This document shows positions 6,511 to 12,438 of a DNA stretch of 12,438 nucleotides, one piece after another. Source of the DNA: Actinomycetota bacterium (GTDB taxonomy: Bacteria; Actinomycetota; CADDZG01; WHSQ01). Every line of letters starts with the position of its first letter. Within the stretch, counting starts at the first letter, position 1. The stretch lies in NCBI GenBank assembly GCA_013695055.1, contig JACDBF010000258.1, positions 1 to 12,438 on the forward strand. Direction: 5' to 3'. The notes under the pieces are model-generated. The model was not told the origin of the DNA, ran no database searches, and saw only the letters and a program-made list of their open reading frames with translations. A program made the translations under genes and the position numbers.

Positions 6511-6527
6511 TGGGCGTCCAACGCCCG
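6511..6527 (+). terminator. Short hairpin directly after ridA
   Basis: GGGCGT (6512-6517) pairs with ACGCCC (6521-6526) around the loop CCA, with a possible extra T-G pair outside. It begins one base after the ridA stop, which suggests a terminator, but there is no T-run. The rest of the gap to 6598 shows nothing else I can defend. Confidence 0.4.
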
Positions 6528-6598
6528 CGTGTCGCCGGCGCCGTCCGCGGAGCCTTAGCTCTTCGGGCGGGTGTCTCGCTGGTTACGATGCGTGCATG

Positions 6599-6814
6599 TC
6601 ACGAGTCGGGCTCCGCGATGACCGGATCGTCAAAGACGATGCGCACCTCTTTTTCGTCACTCGTGCCCGCGACCGGCTCGAGGCCCGCTTCCTCGGGAGT
6701 GGCCGCGTCGAGGCGGTTCACATACCTTTCGAGCTTGGTCATGAGCAGCAGCAAGCCGATTATGGCGAGCGGCCAGGTGATCAGAACAACGAAGAGGAAT
6801 ACCCGGTAGGTCAT
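6599..6814 (-). CDS. Small single-pass membrane protein of unknown function
   Basis: A 71-residue protein beginning MTYRVF, with one strong membrane helix at about residues 4-25 (FLFVVLITWPLAIIGLLLLM), then a basic KLERYVNRL segment and an acidic hydrophilic tail. I do not recognise a named family. It is believable as a real gene because most of its codons end in G or C, as in its neighbours, and because GAGG (6821-6824) lies six bases ahead of the ATG at 6814. An in-frame ATG at 6853 would add 13 charged residues but has no ribosome site. The positive-inside rule puts the tail in the cytoplasm. It diverges from the M20 peptidase and converges on ridA. A role cannot be inferred. Confidence 0.65.
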   Translation of the reverse strand: MTYRVFLFVVLITWPLAIIGLLLLMTKLERYVNRLDAATPEEAGLEPVAGTSDEKEVRIVFDDPVIAEPDS

Positions 6815-6820
6815 CTCGAT

Positions 6821-6824
6821 CCTC
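6821..6824 (-). promoter_or_regulatory. Ribosome binding site that sets the start of the small membrane protein
   Basis: Read on the minus strand, GAGG lies six bases before the ATG at 6814. It favours that start over the in-frame ATG at 6853. Confidence 0.55.
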
Positions 6825-6830
6825 GTTCTC

Positions 6831-6850
6831 TTGGACTCTCTGTTGGACTC
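6831..6850. repeat. Tandem TTGGACTC repeat in a divergent promoter region
   Basis: TTGGACTC occurs at 6831-6838 and again at 6843-6850, a 12-base period close to one helical turn. It lies in the 68 bases between the divergent starts of the small membrane protein and the M20 peptidase. It could be a regulator site, or chance. No other promoter element there is convincing. Confidence 0.4.
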
Positions 6851-6882
6851 CATGAAGGGCAGAGAGAAGCTCTTCCTGGCAA

Positions 6883-8076
6883 GTGTCTCAAGAAGTGAGC
6901 GTATCCGCCGGAACCTTCCGAGGGCACATCGATCCGAGCCGGCTCATCGACCGCCTGAGCCGGCTCGTCAGGACCTCCTCTGAGAATCCTCCGGGCAACG
7001 AGGCGGAGGCCGGCAAGCTCGCCGCATCTTTTTGCGAGGAGCTCGGGCTCGAGGTCTCGATTCACGAAGGCGCGACCGGCCGGCCCAACGTGATCGCTCG
7101 GTGGACCTCGGGCGAGGGCCCGACGCTCGGCTACTGCTCGCACATCGATGTCGTGCCGGCTGGAGACCGCTCGCTATGGCCGGTCGATCCCTTCGGGGCG
7201 GAGATAAAGGATGGGCGGATGCACGGCCGCGGCGCTTGCGACGCCAAGGGCCCGGTCGCCGCGGCGCTCGAAGCCGTGGCCGTGCTCAAAGAGGCGTCGG
7301 TACCGCTGGCAGGGACGCTCGAGCTCGAGCTGGTGTCCGATGAGGAGACCATGGGGACCGTCGGCGCCGGATATCTCTGTGAGCAGAAGATCATTCACCC
7401 CGACATAGCGATCGTCGGGGAGCCGACATCGCTCAAGGTGGTCCGTGCCCAGCGCGGAGCTTGCTGGCTCGTAATAACGACGCGCGGCGTTGCCGGTCAC
7501 GGCTCCGCACCCGAACGGGGAGTGTCTGCCATCAAGCACATGGCCGAGATCGTTGCTCGCCTTGAAGAGACGCTGCCCGACATCAGCCACGACGTGCTCG
7601 GGGGCCCGAGCATCAACGTCGGGACGATCAAAGGCGGAGAGAAGATCAACATCGTGCCCGCGTCCTGTGTGATCGAGGTCGATCGTCGCAGCGTTCCACC
7701 GGAGACGAAAGAGGACGTGCTCGCGACCGTCGAGAACGCCGTCGAGCGAGCGCGTGATCGCTACCCCGATCTCGATGCTCACGTCGAGTTTCCTTTCTAC
7801 GGCGAACCCTTCGAAGTCGATGAGCACGCGACCATCGTCGAGACCGTGGCGGAGGCAACCTCCGAAGCGTGTGATCGTCCCGCCGAGCTGGCGGGCTTCA
7901 GGGGCGCGTCGGATGCTCGCTATCTGGCGCGCGCCGGAGCCGACGTCGTCGTCTGCGGACCGGGAGAGATCGCGCTGGCCCACACTGCGCGCGAGTCTCT
8001 CGACCTCGAAGAGCTCGAGAGGGCGGCCGTGGCATACGCGCTGGCGTTCGCCCGGCTTCTAGCTCCCCAGGGCTAA
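6883..8076 (+). CDS. M20-family zinc metallopeptidase / deacylase (ArgE/DapE-like)
   Basis: A 397-residue cytoplasmic hydrolase. The two-metal M20 site is complete: H87 and D89 in SHIDVVP, bridging D120 in GRGACDAKG, catalytic/ligand pair E154-E155 in SDEETMG, E180 in VGEPTS and H367 in ALAHTARES. The insert between about residues 190 and 300 is the usual dimerisation domain (GVAGHGSAPERG, with the histidine that reaches the partner active site). Family members remove acyl or succinyl groups in arginine or lysine synthesis, or cleave dipeptides and carbamoyl compounds. The substrate cannot be assigned, and no arg or dap gene is nearby. The start is uncertain: GTG at 6883 or the in-frame GTG at 6895, neither with a good ribosome site. 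trpD starts 13 bases downstream, so the two are probably co-transcribed. Confidence 0.9.
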   Translation: MSQEVSVSAGTFRGHIDPSRLIDRLSRLVRTSSENPPGNEAEAGKLAASFCEELGLEVSIHEGATGRPNVIARWTSGEGPTLGYCSHIDVVPAGDRSLWPVDPFGAEIKDGRMHGRGACDAKGPVAAALEAVAVLKEASVPLAGTLELELVSDEETMGTVGAGYLCEQKIIHPDIAIVGEPTSLKVVRAQRGACWLVITTRGVAGHGSAPERGVSAIKHMAEIVARLEETLPDISHDVLGGPSINVGTIKGGEKINIVPASCVIEVDRRSVPPETKEDVLATVENAVERARDRYPDLDAHVEFPFYGEPFEVDEHATIVETVAEATSEACDRPAELAGFRGASDARYLARAGADVVVCGPGEIALAHTARESLDLEELERAAVAYALAFARLLAPQG

Positions 8077-8089
8077 CCACTCCTTCTCG

Positions 8090-9112
8090 ATGAGCCCGCC
8101 GTTCTCGTGGCCTCAGACGATCTCCGAGCTGCTCGCGGGCCGGGCGTTGTCCGAGGACGATGCCGCAAGCGCCATGGCCGAGATCATGGAGGGAGCGGCG
8201 TCGCCGGCGCAGATAGCGGGTTTCGTAGTCGCGCTGAGGGCCAAAGGCGAAACCGCCGAAGAGGTCGCAGGTCTGGTGCGCACGATGCGCGCGTATGCAC
8301 AAAAGGTTCTCGTGGAAGGAGAGCTACTCGATACCTGCGGGACGGGCGGGGATCGTTCCGGAACCTTCAACGTGTCGACCGCGGCCGCACTCGTGTGTGC
8401 GGGTGCAGGGGCCCGAGTTGCCAAGCACGGGAACAGGGCGGCATCCTCTCGATGTGGTTCGGCCGATGTGCTTGAGGCGCTCGGCGTGCGCATCGACCTC
8501 GACCCCACGAGAGTGGCTCATTGCATCGAGAAGGCGGGCATCGGCTTTTGCTTTGCTCCGATGTTTCACCCTGCCATGCGTCACGCGGCCGGGCCGCGCA
8601 GGGAGCTCGGCATCGCGACCATCTTCAACTTCCTGGGTCCGCTGACCAATCCCGCCGGAGCAACCCGCCAGGCCCTAGGGGTCTCCGACCACTCGATGCT
8701 CGACGTCATGGTCGCCACGCTCCAGCGGCTGGGGAGCGTGCACGTGCTCGCCTTTCACGGCGATTCGGGCCTCGACGAGCTGTCGACTTCGGGACCATCC
8801 GCAGTGGTGGAGCTGAAGGACGGCGAGGTGCGTCGCTGGGTTCTCGATCCGGCCGACCTCAAATTGCCTCCCGCTCCCATCGAGGCGGTCGCCGGAGGTA
8901 CGGCCGCCGAGAACGCCGCCGTCATCAAAGAAGTGCTCGACGGGGGCAGGGGCCCCAAGCGCGACATCGTCGTCCTCAACGCGGCCGCGGGCCTCGTGGC
9001 CGGAGGACTCGCACCGAGCGTCCAGGAGGCCGCGGAGCTCGCGGTCGCGGCCGTCGATTCGGGAGCGGCGCGAACGGCGCTCGACCGGCTGATCGAGCTG
9101 TCGAACGCGTAG
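8090..9112 (+). CDS. trpD: Anthranilate phosphoribosyltransferase
   Basis: 340 residues, the normal length. The enzyme transfers phosphoribose from PRPP to anthranilate, the second step of tryptophan synthesis from chorismate. The PRPP site is clear: DTCGTGGD (81-88), NVST (94-97) and KHGNRAASSRCGSAD (112-126). The anthranilate-channel motif FHPAMRHA (159-166) and R170 are present, as is the metal-binding DE pair D229-E230 in GDSGLDELS. No other trp gene is in the window, so trpD lies apart from a trp operon. From memory, trpD in mycobacteria is also separate and adjoins a gene for the exonuclease/GIY-YIG type found here at 9692-11311. The ATG at 8090 has no obvious ribosome site, but it lies 13 bases after the peptidase stop. 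Confidence 0.97.
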   Translation: MSPPFSWPQTISELLAGRALSEDDAASAMAEIMEGAASPAQIAGFVVALRAKGETAEEVAGLVRTMRAYAQKVLVEGELLDTCGTGGDRSGTFNVSTAAALVCAGAGARVAKHGNRAASSRCGSADVLEALGVRIDLDPTRVAHCIEKAGIGFCFAPMFHPAMRHAAGPRRELGIATIFNFLGPLTNPAGATRQALGVSDHSMLDVMVATLQRLGSVHVLAFHGDSGLDELSTSGPSAVVELKDGEVRRWVLDPADLKLPPAPIEAVAGGTAAENAAVIKEVLDGGRGPKRDIVVLNAAAGLVAGGLAPSVQEAAELAVAAVDSGAARTALDRLIELSNA

Positions 9113-9116
9113 TGCT

Positions 9117-9143
9117 CCGCTGCTCGCGCGGCCGGCGCAGCGG
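9117..9143 (+). terminator. GC-rich hairpin after trpD, possible terminator
   Basis: CCGCTGC (9117-9123) pairs with GCAGCGG (9137-9143) across a 13-base GC-rich loop. It starts five bases after the trpD stop, but no T-run follows. The remaining bases to 9171 may hold the promoter of the next gene (GATAGT at 9147-9152 as a weak -10). Confidence 0.3.
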
Positions 9144-9171
9144 CGCGATAGTCGACGGTTCGCGGTTCCTT

Positions 9172-9180
9172 GGAGAAAGG
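9172..9180 (+). promoter_or_regulatory. Ribosome binding site that sets the DUF664 gene start
   Basis: GGAGAAAGG lies seven bases ahead of the ATG at 9188, the best ribosome site in the window. It excludes the in-frame start at 9170. Confidence 0.7.
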
Positions 9181-9187
9181 CATTTTG

Positions 9188-9682
9188 ATGACTCAGCAAA
9201 GAGTTGATCCGCCTTGGGTCGCTCCCGAGAAGGAGACGCTTCTAGGCTTTCTCGAATACCAGCGGGCGACCATTGCCATGAAGATAGAAGGCCTGCCGGA
9301 AGAGGACGCTCGCCGGCCCATTCCCCCATCGAGCATGTCCCTCTTGGGCATCGCCAAGCACCTCGCGTTCGTCGAGCGTTACTGGTTCCAAGATGTCTTT
9401 GCCGGGCAGAACGTCGATTATCCGTGGACCGACGAGGACCCGAATGCCGACTTTCGCATCGAGGACGGGGAGTCGGTGACCGATGTGCTCGCTCTCTACC
9501 GGGCGGAAGCGGCCAAGTCAGACCAGATAGTGAGGGGCGGCGGGCTCGGCGACACCACTGAGTTCAGGAAGCAGCGTATGACGCTGCGCTGGATACTCGC
9601 CCATCTCATCGAGGAGACGGCGCGACACACGGGACAGGCCGACATCTTCAGAGAGAGCATCGACGGCACCACCGGCGAATAG
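9188..9682 (+). CDS. DUF664 / DinB-superfamily protein (mini-circle protein type)
   Basis: A 164-residue four-helix-bundle protein. The N-terminus ETLLGFLEYQRATIAMKIEG and PPSSMSLLGIAKHLAFVERYWF are strongly typical of actinobacterial DUF664 proteins. Candidate metal ligands are H58 in the second helix, and H139 and H147 in LAHLIEETARHTGQAD, matching the DinB-superfamily pattern. Relatives include thiol-dependent (mycothiol or bacillithiol) transferases and many proteins of unknown reaction, so no substrate is claimed. Mycothiol linkage would fit an actinobacterium but is inference. It is tail-to-tail with the exonuclease fusion gene, with only nine bases between the stops and no recognisable terminator. 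Confidence 0.85.
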   Translation: MTQQRVDPPWVAPEKETLLGFLEYQRATIAMKIEGLPEEDARRPIPPSSMSLLGIAKHLAFVERYWFQDVFAGQNVDYPWTDEDPNADFRIEDGESVTDVLALYRAEAAKSDQIVRGGGLGDTTEFRKQRMTLRWILAHLIEETARHTGQADIFRESIDGTTGE

Positions 9683-9683
9683 A

Positions 9684-9705
9684 GAGCGCGGCTATGAGCG
9701 CGGCT
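9684..9705. repeat. Ten-base direct repeat across a gene end
   Basis: GAGCGCGGCT occurs at 9684-9693 and 9696-9705, two bases apart. The second copy lies in the last codons of the minus-strand exonuclease gene and the first spans its stop. It may be a small slippage duplication that moved the stop codon. No function is evident. Confidence 0.5.
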
Positions 9706-11311
9706 CAAAGAGTCCCTTTGCGGGTGAGCCGGCCGCTTGCGCCCACGATCCGCTGACGCTGAGCAGTGAAACCTCATCGGCGTGGCGGCTAAGCCATGAA
9801 GCAACGACGCCGGCCTCGGCCCGGACTTCACCCGGGACATAACGGCCCACCGATGAGCACGACGCGAGGGCCGCCAAACGCGCGCCGGCGTCGACTCGAT
9901 CGGGCTCGAAATCAACGGCGGCCGCTAGCTGAGCATTGCGAATGAGCAGCGCCCGGGAACCCACGACGACCACCAGGTCTCCGGCATCGAGCAGGGCTTG
10001 GATTGCGGCCAGGGCGGCAAGCGCTCGCTCGAGCATCGCAGCGCGCCTTCGAAGCTCCTCGGCTTCTTCGAAACGTGCCGTGGCGCTCAGGTTCTCGAGC
10101 CTTGCGTGCAATGGTTCGTACACGGGCTGAGGGTTCGTGAGACACGCCCCGGCGGCGGCGCGCACGTGAGCGCGATGCTCGCGAGGATCCCGCCCTGCGC
10201 AGGTGCCCATCTCCGCAAAGGCACAACCCTTGCACGACCGAGGTTCGGCGCAGCGATGTATGTGAAAGGCATCGCGAAGTGCATCGATGAGAGAGCGCGC
10301 GTACCTCGCGGATTTGAAGGGCCCCAAGTAGAAACCTTCGTAGTCCTTTGGAGTGCGGCAGGGAGAAAGCTTGCAATGACCCGAGCGGGTTGAGAACTTG
10401 ACGTACCAACAGGCCACGCGTTTCCCGACGCGATTGTAGGGAGGGAGCTCACGCGCGATCGAGCGCGCTTCCGCTACCTCTGCCTCCAGTGTGCTGGCAT
10501 GAGCTTCGCCCGTGATCGACTGGGTTTCCCGCATCAGCGCCCGGATCTTGGCGCGTGGATCCCCGTAGAAATAGGAACGAACCCGTGAGCGCATGTCGGA
10601 TGCTTTCCCAACGTAAAGCGTCATGCCGTTCGCTCCCAGGAAGCGATATACACCCGGCCCGCTCGCCAAGCCGTCGGCGAGCCGGATCTTCGAGAAACTC
10701 TTACCGAGGCGCGTGAATGAGAGGTTGAGGAGATCGTCGAGCGTCGTAACGCCGTAGCCGGCGACGCGCTCGATAAGGCAGTGCAGCAGATCGGTCGTGG
10801 CGAGCGCGTCGAGATACGCGCGATGCGCCGGTTGATGTGGCAAGCGAAAGTGAAGAGCGAGCGTCGCGAGCTTGTTGTTCGCCACCTCTCCGGCTAGGAG
10901 CTTGCGGGCAAGCGCCGCCGTGTCCACCACTCGATTGTCGAGCGGTCCATAGCCGGCGCGGTCCAGAGCCGCGTTCAGAAACGAAACGTCGTAGCGCGCG
11001 TTGTGAGCGACGAGGACCGTGGATTTGCAGAACTCGAGGAACGATGGCAAGACCGCCCCGATTGGGGGAGCGTCGATGAGCATGTCGTCGGAGATGCCGG
11101 TGAGAAGCCGGATGAAGGCGGGCACCGGCTCTCCCGGGTCGACGAGGGTCTGGAAGGCGCCCAGCATCTCGCCGCGACGAACCTTGACGGCGCCCACCTC
11201 CGTGACGCGCCCATCCGCGGCCGAGCCGCCGGTCGTCTCGAGGTCGACGACACAAAAGGTCGCGTCCTCGAGCGGCGTTGAGAGATGGTCAAGAGGCTGT
11301 CGAAGGGCCAT
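9692..11311 (-). CDS. DEDDh exonuclease fused to a UvrC-like GIY-YIG nuclease
   Basis: 539 residues. Residues about 15-185 are a DnaQ-type 3'-5' exonuclease with D23 and E25 (VVDLETTG), D108 (AHNARYDVSF) and H163-x4-D168 (HRAYLD), a complete DEDDh set. Residues about 215-300 are a GIY-YIG domain (GPGVYRF, LYVGKA, LEAE, PPYNR) as in the N-terminus of UvrC. Cysteines C354, C360, C363 and C371 correspond to the UvrC cysteine cluster, which binds [4Fe-4S] in E. coli UvrC. Residues about 400-430 (ARFEEAEELRRRA) match the UVR motif. No RNase H-like catalytic core or helix-hairpin-helix end is recognisable, so only the 3'-incision half of UvrC is present. The ATG at 11311 is preferred over GTG 11377 and ATG 11329, since the LexA box would lie inside the longer forms. 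Likely role: DNA repair. Confidence 0.9.
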   Translation of the reverse strand: MALRQPLDHLSTPLEDATFCVVDLETTGGSAADGRVTEVGAVKVRRGEMLGAFQTLVDPGEPVPAFIRLLTGISDDMLIDAPPIGAVLPSFLEFCKSTVLVAHNARYDVSFLNAALDRAGYGPLDNRVVDTAALARKLLAGEVANNKLATLALHFRLPHQPAHRAYLDALATTDLLHCLIERVAGYGVTTLDDLLNLSFTRLGKSFSKIRLADGLASGPGVYRFLGANGMTLYVGKASDMRSRVRSYFYGDPRAKIRALMRETQSITGEAHASTLEAEVAEARSIARELPPYNRVGKRVACWYVKFSTRSGHCKLSPCRTPKDYEGFYLGPFKSARYARSLIDALRDAFHIHRCAEPRSCKGCAFAEMGTCAGRDPREHRAHVRAAAGACLTNPQPVYEPLHARLENLSATARFEEAEELRRRAAMLERALAALAAIQALLDAGDLVVVVGSRALLIRNAQLAAAVDFEPDRVDAGARLAALASCSSVGRYVPGEVRAEAGVVASWLSRHADEVSLLSVSGSWAQAAGSPAKGLFEPRS

Positions 11312-11316
11312 GAGAT

Positions 11317-11322
11317 GGTATA
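11317..11322 (-). promoter_or_regulatory. Candidate -10 of the exonuclease/GIY-YIG gene
   Basis: Read on the minus strand, TATACC lies one base downstream of the LexA box and about 11 bases before the ATG at 11311. Transcription would start at or within a base of the start codon, giving a leaderless mRNA. TTGCCA, about 20 bases further upstream, is a poor -35. LexA bound at the box would cover this promoter. Confidence 0.4.
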
Positions 11323-11336
11323 CGAACATATGTTCG
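11323..11336. promoter_or_regulatory. LexA (SOS) box
   Basis: CGAACATATGTTCG is a perfect 14-base palindrome that matches every position of the Gram-positive/actinobacterial LexA consensus CGAACRNRYGTTCG. It lies 11 bases ahead of the DNA-repair fusion gene start at 11311 and 66 bases ahead of the divergent GAF gene. The match and the repair-gene context together make SOS control of the fusion gene likely. Control of the GAF gene is less likely because of the distance. Confidence 0.85.
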
Positions 11337-11390
11337 ATAACGTGGCAAGCGGTGGAGGGCGGTCCGCGGAGATTCACTGCGAGCGCGGCC

Positions 11391-11396
11391 TATGGT
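11391..11396 (+). promoter_or_regulatory. Candidate -10 of the tandem-GAF gene
   Basis: TATGGT fits TAnnnT and predicts transcription starting at 11403, the A of the ATG, as in the toxin-antitoxin operon. No ribosome site precedes the ATG. No convincing -35 is visible. Confidence 0.4.
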
Positions 11397-11402
11397 GATG
11401 GG

Positions 11403-12438
11403 ATGAGCAGACAGACGTCGGGACGGGCCTCGGCGCTCGCGGCCGAGCGAGCAGCAACCATCCAGGACGCCTTGCCCGCTCTGCCCCAGGAGGCGGATGT
11501 CGCCGATGTGTTGCTGGCTATGTCCTCGCTCCTGGCCGAGGTCCGTACCGTCGAGGAAACGCTTGCCACGACGGTGATGCTGCTTCCCAAGATCTTTGGA
11601 GCAGACCGGTGCGTCGCCCTTCTTCAGGAGCCGGCCGACCAAGCCCTGGTCGTCGCGGCTCACGACGGATTCGACGGGGCCGGCATCGAGGCTTTCGAGG
11701 CGTCGGGCGGAGGAGCCGACCTGGTGTCGGAGGCGGTGGGCTCGAGGGCGGTGGTGCTGGTCCCGGACGCGCGCGCCGTTTTGGGGGCCGGGGATAAGAC
11801 GCGCCGGCTCGGCGCCTACATCGGCATCCCCCTCCTTCGGCGCAACGCGGCTTTCGGCGCCATCCTCGTCGAATTCTCAGACCCCACGGAGCTCTGCTCC
11901 CGGGAGCGGGAATTGGCCCAAGGGGTCGTCCGACAGGTGAGAATCGCCCTGGCGCACGCTCAAGGATTCAACCTTTTAAAGATGCTTAGAGGTTACGGGC
12001 TCCGAGTCGGCTCGAAAATGCGAGTCGACGAGGTGCTCTGCGAAGTCGAACGGGGAGCGGTCGAGCTCTTGCAAGCCGACGGCGCGATCGTCTACTTCCT
12101 GGACGGTCGCAGGAACTCATTGCTTGCGGGGCGGGGGCTCGAGGCGGCCGCGGCGGCTGAGCTTGCAACCCTCGATCTCTCGGAGGAGCCGTGGCGCTCC
12201 TTCTTTGCCGGGAGCGAGACCGTCGCCGAGGTCGGAGGCGGGGCCATGGCCAAGGCAGGATTTCAGCGCGGGGTTATCGCACTCATTCCCGGGCCCGATT
12301 TGATCGGAGCTCTGCTCTTCATCTTCAGGGACGAGTTCAGTCTCGGGCCCGGGGAGCCGGAGGCGGTGGAGCTGGCCGCCGCTCAAGCGGCCACGGCGAT
12401 CGAGATGGCCCGGCGTTACGAACGCCAGAAAAGCGCGG
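11403..12438 (+). CDS. Tandem GAF-domain protein, N-terminal part (3' end outside window)
   Basis: The frame stays open from ATG 11403 to the window end (345 codons). After a helical N-terminus, residues about 49-186 form a first GAF domain (LLPKIFGADRCVALL early; LGAYIGIPLLRR and FGAILVEF late). Residues about 208-340 form a second one (VELLQADGAIVYFLDG; GVIALIPG and IGALLFIF). GAF domains bind small ligands or chromophores and usually control an output domain, which here must lie past 12438. A histidine kinase, diguanylate cyclase or serine phosphatase are the common choices and cannot be told apart. The final visible helix (ATAIEMARRYERQKSA) looks like a signalling linker into such a domain. 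Third codon positions are GC-rich, as in real genes. Upstream in-frame codons lack an ATG or GTG that would fit the promoter better. Confidence 0.85.
   Translation, partial: MSRQTSGRASALAAERAATIQDALPALPQEADVADVLLAMSSLLAEVRTVEETLATTVMLLPKIFGADRCVALLQEPADQALVVAAHDGFDGAGIEAFEASGGGADLVSEAVGSRAVVLVPDARAVLGAGDKTRRLGAYIGIPLLRRNAAFGAILVEFSDPTELCSRERELAQGVVRQVRIALAHAQGFNLLKMLRGYGLRVGSKMRVDEVLCEVERGAVELLQADGAIVYFLDGRRNSLLAGRGLEAAAAAELATLDLSEEPWRSFFAGSETVAEVGGGAMAKAGFQRGVIALIPGPDLIGALLFIFRDEFSLGPGEPEAVELAAAQAATAIEMARRYERQKSA

Noticed and set aside
6596..6898. Plus-strand open frame of 100 codons, with TACGAT 12 bases ahead of its ATG and a GTGA overlap with a possible peptidase start at 6895
   Set aside because: Its second half has few G/C third positions, including the part not overlapped by the minus-strand gene. 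Its product is a Gln/Glu/His-rich antisense of a clear hydrophobic helix. The minus-strand frame has gene-like codons and a ribosome site.

Overview
The window looks like chromosomal DNA from a high-GC actinobacterium, probably an uncultured or poorly sampled lineage. Four things point that way: strongly GC-biased third codon positions in the real genes; a DUF664 (mini-circle type DinB) protein; a fused DEDDh exonuclease/GIY-YIG protein close to trpD, an arrangement I recall from mycobacteria (Rv2191/Rv2192c); and a Gram-positive-type LexA box (CGAACATATGTTCG). Two genes also appear to start as leaderless transcripts, which is common in Actinobacteria. No transposase, integrase, tRNA gene or CRISPR array is visible.

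Positions 1-3430, plus strand: an operon with very tight spacing. It begins with the 3' end of a gene whose product has a Pro/Ser-rich linker, one membrane anchor and a run of arginines. Three ECF-type vitamin transporter genes follow: ecfT, a fused double ATPase, and a membrane S component. The last two start at GTGA overlaps. Positions 3415-3826: the RNase P RNA gene rnpB, whose P1 helix begins inside the last codons of the S-component gene, followed by a 15-bp terminator hairpin. Positions 3829-4749: an Xre/MbcA-type antitoxin and RES-domain toxin pair with a perfect 12+1+12 palindrome across its promoter.

Positions 4780-6060, minus strand: a soluble GAF-histidine kinase with no partner regulator in view. 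Divergent from it is ridA (6130-6510), a reactive-imine deaminase. A small one-helix membrane protein lies on the minus strand (6599-6814) and diverges from an M20 metallopeptidase (6883-8076). trpD (anthranilate phosphoribosyltransferase, 8090-9112) and a DUF664 protein (9188-9682) follow on the plus strand.

Positions 9692-11311, minus strand: a DEDDh exonuclease fused to the N-terminal half of UvrC, with a perfect LexA box 11 bp upstream of the chosen start. The box lies in a short divergent promoter region. On its other side, a tandem-GAF protein begins at 11403 and is still open at the window end.

The genes fall into separate functional units: vitamin uptake, RNA processing, a NAD-targeting toxin-antitoxin module, signalling, metabolite-damage repair, tryptophan synthesis and DNA repair. 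I do not see one new multi-gene system. The most informative points are the rnpB/ECF gene overlap, the toxin-antitoxin operator, the SOS-controlled exonuclease-endonuclease fusion, and the possible B12 or other vitamin uptake operon that enters from the left edge.
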